Source of the DNA: Catonia carolina | Lineage: Eukaryota > Arthropoda > Insecta > Hemiptera > Achilidae | NCBI GenBank assembly: GCA_035578175.1 | Contig: JAQMRL010000002.1 | Coordinates: 94,156,748 to 94,220,747 of the forward strand | Direction of reading: 5' to 3' | DNA: 64,000 nucleotides | Part shown: in pieces, positions 56,446 through 64,000 of the stretch | How positions within the stretch are numbered: the stretch's first letter is position 1 | Layout: every line of letters starts with the position of its first letter | Notes under the pieces: model-generated | What the model saw: only the letters and a program-made list of their open reading frames with translations | Told to the model about the DNA's origin: nothing | The model's database searches: none | Position numbers and translations under genes: made by a program

Positions 56446-58188
56446 TTCGGCTGTTGTAGATCAGACAGGGTTTGGAATTTGAGCGGAGCAAGAATCCAGG
56501 CACTGAATTAATTGTAAGCGCAGTGAGTATAGAAGAAAATGGAGGTGTCAAAGTTAAGTATACCGGATGCTTCCAGGAAAAATCTCTCTTCTTTATGCAC
56601 TGAGGTACAGACCTAAAGAATATAGGAGTGTGGATTTGTCTTAGAAAAGTTAGTCCCATTCTATTTTCGAATCATTGTGCACAATTACGTCTGCCTATCT
56701 GTGGTAGAAGAGGAAGACATATTGAAAAAGATTGCTTTCATCAGTTGGCCGAAAAAAATGATCGGCAACTTAGCTAAAATTTCTGATTCGATTTGTAGAT
56801 TAATTCTGAAAAAATTTAACATTTTGAAAGTTTCTTTCATGTTCTAGTGCCTACTACTGTGCGGTCCAGTAACTAAACAAATGATGTAGGCTACTTAACA
56901 TAAAGAAATAAAAATACTGAACATAATATTTTTTTAAATACTGTTGAATACTTGTGGGAATTAGCAACATTTAAGTAAATATAAGACTCAAAACCCACTG
57001 ATTATAAGGTTAAAAAGCTGAAGTACCGGGGTTCAATTTGCGGCTACGGTCTGAAGTAATCCGACATTATAGTGCGGTACAACTCTCGGTGCACCGGGGA
57101 AACATTCGAAACTCCTCAGTAATCCCCAATGACCTTTACCATTGATCTTACCATAAACTCAAATAAATTATAAGAACCCCAACATTGAATTAGAATGATA
57201 CTAAAAATACATAGCCGTTAACGACATTATATACAAAATACTAGGTTAATTGTATTTTTAATTACCAATTTGATTGAAAGTGATCATTTTTATTAAGTAT
57301 AAGTGTAAATTTTTAATTAAAATAATTTTACTAGAACATTTTTCTGCGCGTGACCATCAAATTAAATAACATTTCAGTCGTTTGTTTATTTTTTAGTTTT
57401 TTTTATATTTTGTCATCACCTCCAGGTATCTATCAGTAAGTACTACAAAATAATTAATTTTTCGTTCGTATTTTGATACATAAAAAAACATATAAATGTA
57501 ACAAAACGACCATTTATCATTGCAGAATTTTTAAATTTGTCTCACATTTCCGTAAATTAAAAAAAAAAAACTAATCGCCATAGGTTACGTTTAATTTACA
57601 AATGGTAGTATAAAGAAAACAGCATACACGTGTGCTGATTTTAGTCACGGACTCTGTTTCATGAAACATAACACACCTGAAAACACATAACGCCAATTCC
57701 CATGCCGCAATTTCCATAATTTATTACGTGACAATTTATCAATTTTACTGTTAGGCTTGGTGTGAACCAATAATTCTCTTTTTTCAAGAGTGTTGACCAC
57801 TATATTATTTCTATCTATATTATTTCATATTACAGTAGGACTGCTGTTATCTAAAACATAATCTTTCAAAAAGAATTGCAGACCTAATGTTAAATATAGT
57901 AAGCAATGTTGTAGTTTCGGAAACAATAAAAACATTAAAAGATTATCCACGTTGAATGATCCTTTAACGCAGAACAAATAGACAAATAAACGATAGAAAT
58001 CCAGAGGACCAAATTGCTTATAAAGGCGCCAGCAATTACAGCGAAACGACTTAGAAAGTGCACGAGATAGTTAAAACAATTAAAGGTAACTGACAAAAGG
58101 GTTAGGAAATAGATAACACAAGGAATCGACATACAATGAAAATCACACACTATTGAACTACATATGCAATACACAAGCCAACACTCAC
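56446..58188. other. Mostly unassigned sequence
   Basis: No confident gene. The long minus-strand frame at 57935-58306 is hydrophobic and Cys-rich without a recognised domain. It overlaps the promoter-like segment described separately. Confidence 0.3.
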
Positions 58189-58311
58189 CTGAATTAAACT
58201 TGAAGATACACTTGAGTACACCGCGCGGTGCATAGAACGAACAGACGCTAAACAACAATTGCAAACAAGCGATTATTTCCCAATAAAAGTACATGAGCCA
58301 ACACATTTATA
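58189..58311 (-). promoter_or_regulatory. Possible minus-strand promoter, first exon and splice donor
   Basis: On the minus strand, GCTATAAATG (TATAAA at 58306-58311) is followed about 115 bases later by TTCAG then GTGAGT, a perfect splice-donor consensus (boundary at 58188/58189). The segment lies beside a GC-richer patch (about 58320-58560), unusual here. It could be the 5' end of a gene running to lower coordinates, but no downstream exon was recognised. Confidence 0.22.
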
Positions 58312-58737
58312 GCTCACACGACACACACGAGCAATGCACAGAGTTCTCGACATGAGATACGATGAAAGTTAATAGAACGAAAAACTTGTAAAAACGAATG
58401 GCGTACCCCACGCCATGAGGCGAAGAACCGGCAAGCGCGCCCACATAGTACACATGCAGAAACAACAATGAGTGATCTTACAGGAAGGAAATGAGTTAGG
58501 TGGAGGGGAGAAATACGTAATCAGTGATGTCAGAGGAAATATTTGGTAGATTTGAAGGATTAGTGTAGCGGGAATAATGAACTATTTTATCAGTACGGAC
58601 TGGCGTTAACACCTAATAACTTTTAAATCTTTGTAGACATCGATATAACTTGTAAAGGAAACTGTGTTTCAAGTGATTTATGATGGTAACTTCTGAGATG
58701 ACCGCATATCCTATGTTCATTATTAGTATACATATTT

Positions 58738-58919
58738 TTCTTCTTTTTCAAAATCGCATTGACAGCTTGGTCGTTAACGACGACTACTTCGGGTTTTGGT
58801 ACGGTAATATTGGGTATTATCGTGTTCAAATTTCCAGACCCTATCCAGAAATTGAACCCGGGACCGTTCGCTTTGTAAGCTAGTGCGCTAGACACTACCA
58901 CTACGCTATGGAGGCGGTC
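58738..58919 (-). mobile_element. tRNA-derived SINE
   Basis: On the minus strand it has GACCGCCTCCATAGCGTAGT, TAGCGCACTAGCTTACAAAG, CCCGGGTTCAATTTCTGG (box B), GGGTCTGGAAATTTGAACAC, then TTAACGACCAAGCTGTCAAT, GCGATTTTGAAAAAGAAGAA. It is full length with a short A-rich tail. Open frames across it on both strands are artefacts. Confidence 0.83.
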
Positions 58920-59177
58920 ACGCTAATTTTTGTTTACCAAGCCATCATGACCATGCATAGATAGACTAATATTAATGATTAACTGATGTAAAGCATAACA
59001 AAATTTTAGACAATATGGATTCAACTTACTTTTATTATTTATTTTACACAAGCTACAACCACTTCACATTCATAAAAAATATTTCATTTAATCTATCTTT
59101 AGATTTATTTTTTAAATCGGACCACAATTATTTTCTTTACATTTAATCTTAAGCTTTTTTTATTTAAATGCTCTAAA

Positions 59178-59564
59178 GGCCTATTCCCATGACGCTATTT
59201 TACTAGCTGCTAGTACTATCAGGACCTACTAGCGCGTCGGTGACGGTTCCTGCGTGGCTACTTAATTATTGCCAGGGCTCTGAAACATATGTGAGTTTTG
59301 TGGTGTATTGATGTACAAATTACAGCTTGCTAGCAACTAGCAACGTTTTCAAACATTCACACCAAGTTAATTTACTAGCAGTAGTCAATGACGTGACCTT
59401 TTCTCCGTTACTAGCGCTAGTAAAATCAAACATGTTCAAAGTCACTAGTGCTAGTGAACACTAGCGCTTTAACTAAACTAGCTGCTAGTTGTTCGTTCCC
59501 ACAATGCTAGGTACTATCTGTTAGTCTACTAGAAGCTAGTAAACTAGCGTCTTGGTAATAGGCC
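59178..59564. mobile_element. 387-bp MITE rich in CTAGC motifs
   Basis: The left end GGCCTATTCCCATGACGCTA and then TTTTACTAGCTGCTAGTA matches the reverse complement of the right end (GGCCTATTACCAAGACGCTA, GTTTACTAGCTTCTAGTA) with few mismatches over about 38 bp. TAAA lies outside both ends (59174-59177 and 59565-59568). The interior repeats ACTAGC and its complement more than ten times, so it is highly self-complementary. No protein is encoded. The superfamily is uncertain. Confidence 0.75.
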
Positions 59565-59869
59565 TAAAGAGATGTACTTTAAAAAAAATCTGTTTTAAAA
59601 TTGAACTTTATATAATATCATAAACTGACTTCAATGCGGTTTTTGTAGAATCTCGTGAATTTCCATTGAACTAAGTGTTAAATGACATAACAATAATTAC
59701 AAAGAATTAAACCTTTTTAATTTTTTCTAATTTCTTTACTTGGGATCGTCTCAGAGAATTAAAAAGACGATTTGAGAAGACAAGAAAGTATGCATGTTTT
59801 ATGTATAGAAACATTCATTTGCCACAAAGACCTCAACCGGGAACTACAAAAAATCTCCCAGTTAAATAT
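59565..59869. other. Unassigned spacer
   Basis: AT-rich; nothing recognised. Confidence 0.4.
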
Positions 59870-60305
59870 TTTCTACACATTACTGTATTGTCATGAAGTG
59901 TGGATCATGTTGGAAGCCACTGAGATTCAGGCTTTAGAGATGTTGATGTAAATTGGTGTATTTTGGGAATCTCTTGGTTTGATCACTTTACTAATAAAAT
60001 GGTTTTTCGGAGAATAGGCTTTCAGCCTACACCATTGTTGACAATTACAGAATGTAAGTTGGAGTACTTAAGACTTAATGTTGAGACATTCGGACAAGTA
60101 CATAATCCTTCAAATCGCGCTATTCAGGTTAAGGTTGAGAGCGTCTGAGGACTTGGTAGAAGGAATATATCCTAGCTTACCAATTTTGAGTCGGTTAATT
60201 GATGTTACCTCACTTGAACCCATTGAGCAGTAGCAAACGTACAGTAGTATGCATCGTAATGACCATCACCAACTGAATAAAGCAGCTGTAGAAGAATTAT
60301 TTTCT
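59870..60305 (+). pseudogene. RTE-type LINE C-terminal remnant
   Basis: Across one frame change the plus strand gives LYCHEVWIMLEATEIQALEM, LGISWFDHFTNKMVFRRIGF, QPTPLLTITECKLEYLRLNV, then RGLGRRNISWL and DVTSLEPIEQ. This is the LLYG.E.W......LEAFEMW.YRRIL.ISW.DHVTN..VLRRI pattern continuing to KLEYFGHV and GRRRISWL. A frameshift near 59950 and stops near 60192 and 60231 break it. The HGHV residues before the GKR linker are changed. Confidence 0.8.
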
Positions 60306-63300
60306 TCAAAAGATTTTAGGCGAAAATTTGACATAAAATACACCTGCGATTTTTAAATAAACCCGATTTTTCTTCTTTTTTCATTATTATCCGCAGAATT
60401 ACAATTTTTTAAAGTGTTTTATTAATAAGCACATAAAATTTGGATGAAACCTACATACTAAGTTTCAAGTTTTTAAACCTTATGTGAGTAAATTTTGCAT
60501 TTATACAAGATAACCTTTTTTACAATATTAATGCTGGTACCCGTACGAATTTTCTGAGCTTTCAAATTGTTTATAAAATCAATTTTAAAGTTCAGGTGAA
60601 ATTAAGCTTACGGCAATATTTATGATTACTTTTGTTGACTGTACTTACATAATAGAAAAATGTATTTTTTGTCAGTTACAAACTTAGGTACAGAAAATTA
60701 CAGTTGAGTATAGTATTAGATTGTTGGAAGTGCATATTGAACGTATATGTACACAGAAAGCTACAGATTTTCGTTTAATGTGCTAATTTGCAAATGACTA
60801 ACGATTTTACTGCAAATTTCCCACGGTAGTTCAGTTTTAGTTTTTTTTTGAGTAATTTTTTACCCTTTATTTAAAATTTGAACAATACGATTCTGTACAA
60901 CTACCAAATGATTTGGTTAAACACAAAGCAAAGAAAACAAAAATTGTATGAACTCATAAATAAAGAAAAATTAATTTCCAGCGGATCAAATGTTTAAAAT
61001 AATAATCTGTAATGCAGGCAGTTGACAGGTGTTTAGTCTTGATATGATTCAGTGTAAGTTTCTATTTCTCTACCTTTATCTGTTTCTCTAACTCTTCTGT
61101 TTCTGTGACTTCTAAATCAGTTTTTGTTGTAATTATATGACATGTAAAACAACGAAATCTGCAGAAGATTCCTACTCCATTGTCTTTCCAGTTTTCTCAC
61201 CATCGGAACATTTCTATAACCTAAATCTTGTATCAACGAGTTGCAGTTATGTGGTTTGTCGAAGAAACCTGTGTAGTAAAATTTTGATAAATTATTTACG
61301 AATGGAATTTGAGGTCTTCATATAAAGTCTAATAACTGACATAAGATGGTGTAGCAAGTCACAAAATCTATATTAAAATGACTAAACGTTTTTAATACTG
61401 TTTTTCAAGGCAGAGAAAAATATTTGTAGTGCGTACGCCCAAATAGGCCTAAGAAAGCAAAGATTTTGTTTTTAAAAAACTTAGATTCTGGAAACAGGAA
61501 ACGATAAAGAATTTTAAATTGATTGTTTAGTTGTAGGCAGTTTGACTATATATGGAGACCTCTCATGAATTTGCTATTAATAAGAATTCGTAAATATTTT
61601 ACGTTTGTAGTCTGCGGAATAGATAAATTATTTTAAAACACTGAAGGACAAGTGTCTTGTCGCAAACTAACTTTCATATGAACAGATTTCTCTCTAACAG
61701 TTTTAATTTTTGATTTCAATAACCACTAATGCAGCAGATAGCCCTACAGATGTTTTTGAACCTTTCGGGAAGCTTGACCTTCAATTTTCGACTTGGCAAA
61801 TATAATTAAAATTATTTTTAACTGTGGTATATTATAAAAATTTGTATTTTTATATGTACACAATTATTTGAAATATAGTTAGTTCAAGTAAATACTCTAC
61901 AAGACCATATGATAAAATATTTTTACTTCGTAGTTAGAATATTTTAAGCAATAAAACATAATAGAGGCTACACATATGTCTTTGTAACATATAAATAAAT
62001 TGACTAAACTCGTAACAAAACTAATACTTGTGTGCATTTTTGCTGTTTAAATTTTATGACAGGAGTAACGGAAATAACATAACATGTATTCAAAAGAAGA
62101 TGACGATAGTATTTTCTTGATAGCGATAGAAGAATGACACAAAGCGAGTTGTCGTATGTCAATTATCTTTCAGTCGTAAAAACGAAAAAAGCAGTAACTG
62201 GAGAAATAACCAAAAGTAGTAAAATTTCAAAAGAAACCACCACTACATTGTAATAAATACAAGACTTTATTACTATTTTATGATTGTAGTTCCAATACAT
62301 GAACACTTTTATTGTTGTTATAAAATTAAGAATATGAAAAAATCAAATATCTTAACCAGTATGTGGTAATAATGAATTATTAGGTCCCCCGTGATATTTT
62401 CATTGAGTGGTGATACCTAGATAAGCCTTAGCATGTGTGTAGATAATGGATATTGCAGATGTTTATTTTATGGTGCAGTATGGTTTTAAAACATATGAAA
62501 ATCAGACTTATCCGAAATCGAACCCATTACTCCTGGTATAAAAGCCGCATTGAACACTACTTTAACGGGCCGATACCATAATTACAATATGTATAATATT
62601 TACTATTAACTTTAATTATTTAACTTATCTAAACACTACTAAACAAAAAAAATACATCAGGAAACAGTCTATATAATTACTAACTTGTAGTAAATATCTC
62701 GTACCTGTTCATTTAATATATTATTTTTATTATATTTCCTTTCCTCCTCCACTTCTCGTCCTTCTTTTTCAACTGATAAACATCAATGCCTGCTCTGGTT
62801 TTACGTTTACAAAATTGACTGAGATCAGCGAGCGTTTCCAAGGTTTTCCAACATCTCTTCTCTGGCCCGTATCTCATGGTGATAAAAAAGCTTCTTTCTG
62901 GCTTTATCCGTTCTGTCATTGCGAATAACTTCTGTAATTTCCTTTTTTCAAATTTTCTATAATATATTTACATTGATTTATTGAATCATAAATTATTATT
63001 ATATACCTGTTTTGTTATTTTTAAATGTTTTATTTTTTATAAAAACTTATTATTAGGTTGAACATTTTGTGAGGATAAATACTAATAAATTTGAAACAAT
63101 ATATATTTAAAAAAATTTTGTATTTGGCTGTTCTGGTCAAGCCTTTCGCACAGTTTTCATTGACTACTCCAAGTGAGTTTCAGTTTCATTTTGTTTTATG
63201 TAGTGGAAAAACGTAAAAAAATCACGGGGACTTTGTCGTGACCCACGAAAGTCGCCAATGACAAACCATTGATGCACAATTAAATACAATAGAAGAACTT

Positions 63301-63616
63301 TCTAGACAAATTCTTCTCAGTGAAATCGAAGTTACATTCCGATCACGCCCATAGTTTTTTTTGTAAATTTAATTAATTTGCAATGTTTAATATTCACTTC
63401 TATTCTAAAATCCTTTCTCAACATACCCACAGCGATATTTTTATACTATAATTTTTCTAATTGACGCCATCTATCCCTAATTCGACAATAAGATTGATTC
63501 TAATTCATGGCATAAACATGGAAAAATCAATCCCTATTTGTCTTTTTCACTGGTTAAAATAATAATTTCAACAAAGGTAGGTAAATAAAACTTATCTAGA
63601 AGTAAATGCAGTATTA
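60306..63616. other. AT-rich stretch, no confident gene
   Basis: The plus frame at 61137-61325 and the minus frame at 62713-62919 (Lys/Arg-rich, with FCKRKTRAGIDVYQLKKKDE) have no recognised domain. No repeats shared with the rest of the window were noticed. Confidence 0.35.
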
Positions 63617-63920
63617 ACAATGACTTCAGGTTTTCAGTCACAGCAATTCTTTCAAGAGAAAAGACCGCGGATGAAGCTTCCACTTTAGCGCAGCGACATC
63701 TTTTAGTAATACATGACTGGCTTACCCGGTGGCGTAATAAGGTGAACCAAATTAAATCAACACAAGTTTTGTTCACCTTACGACGTCAGACTTGTTGACC
63801 TATGTGTTGAATAACGTTCACATCCCCCAGGTGAGTGTGGTGCGATATCTTGGTTGTGGGTTGACAGGCCACAACTTGCAAGCATCATCTGCATACAAAA
63901 CGTTTAGAATTTAACCATGT
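63617..63920 (+). pseudogene. Jockey-like LINE RT fragment near window end
   Basis: The plus strand runs from TAILSREKTADEASTLAQRH (just after the FADD box, itself decayed to DFRFSV), LLVIHDWLTRWRNKVNQIKS, TQVLFTLRRQTC, a stop, then VTLNNVHIPQ-like LNNVHIPQVSVVRYLG, after which the frame is lost. This is the segment between the catalytic FADDTA and the KYLG block seen at 6540-6780. One stop at about 63797 and a later frameshift disrupt it. A downstream portion may lie beyond the window. Confidence 0.8.
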
Positions 63921-64000
63921 AGCAACACTACGGTTTGGTTAGATTGAAAATAAATAAATGAACACAAATTGTTTGTTAAGATGTTTAATTTAAATAAAAA

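Noticed and set aside
56372..56659. 95-codon minus-strand frame as an independent protein
   Set aside because: It overlaps a Jockey-like RT fragment in another frame; the RT motifs explain the region better.
57935..58306. 123-codon hydrophobic, Cys-rich minus-strand frame
   Set aside because: No recognisable domain, and it reads through a perfect splice-donor consensus; more likely a chance frame. Only the promoter/donor arrangement was kept as a low-confidence note.
1..64000. CRISPR arrays, bacterial operons, riboswitches, rRNA
   Set aside because: No regularly spaced repeats with unique spacers, no Shine-Dalgarno-led gene strings and no rRNA-like conserved blocks; the content is eukaryotic.

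Overview
The window looks like AT-rich nuclear DNA from an insect or other arthropod. Three things point there: Jockey-like and RTE-type LINE reverse-transcriptase remnants, mariner DNA transposons with a DD34D transposase, and tRNA-derived SINEs, all set in AT-rich sequence with TA, AAT and GT microsatellites. No bacterial operons, plasmid functions, CRISPR arrays or rRNA are visible. The order or species cannot be told from this sequence alone. Almost everything recognisable is transposable-element (TE) derived. Only one short reading frame (18089-18343) has the features of a host gene exon.

Layout. 0-8 kb: old Jockey-like fragments, an acidic-coding dispersed repeat (family C), and a nested structure in which a copy of an unclassified ~1 kb repeat (family A) received a SINE tail and then a 5'-truncated Jockey-like LINE, each with a target-site duplication. 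8-18 kb: SINEs, RTE-type and Jockey-like fragments, a 265-bp MITE with TAA duplications, and a young RTE-type insertion with a perfect 12-bp target-site duplication. 18-20 kb: the candidate secreted-protein exon, then a probable Tigger/pogo-like non-autonomous element. 22-30 kb: four family A or LINE insertions in a cluster, ending with an RNase H-bearing LINE that has a duplicated 3' UTR. 30-41 kb: decayed Jockey-like, RTE-type and mariner fragments, SINEs and a second family C copy. 41-43 kb: the best full-length family A copy. 44.25-45.57 kb: a complete mariner element with matching terminal inverted repeats, TA duplications and an intact transposase gene, the only apparently functional gene in the window. 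47.4-48.2 kb: a large imperfect inverted repeat with a tRNA-like sequence in each arm. 48-55 kb: SINEs, TA microsatellites, a head-to-head inverted pair of family A ends and another family A copy. 55-64 kb: further LINE fragments, a CTAGC-rich MITE, and a fairly well preserved Jockey-like fragment running to the window end.

These are not genes that work together; the region is a TE graveyard with overlapping ages. Insertion order can be read in places: family A before the Jockey-like LINE at 5.7-7.3 kb, for example. The intact mariner and the 17.25 kb LINE look like the youngest events. Boundaries of decayed elements were set by eye and may be off by tens of bases. LINE clade names rest on recognising motifs, not on alignment.
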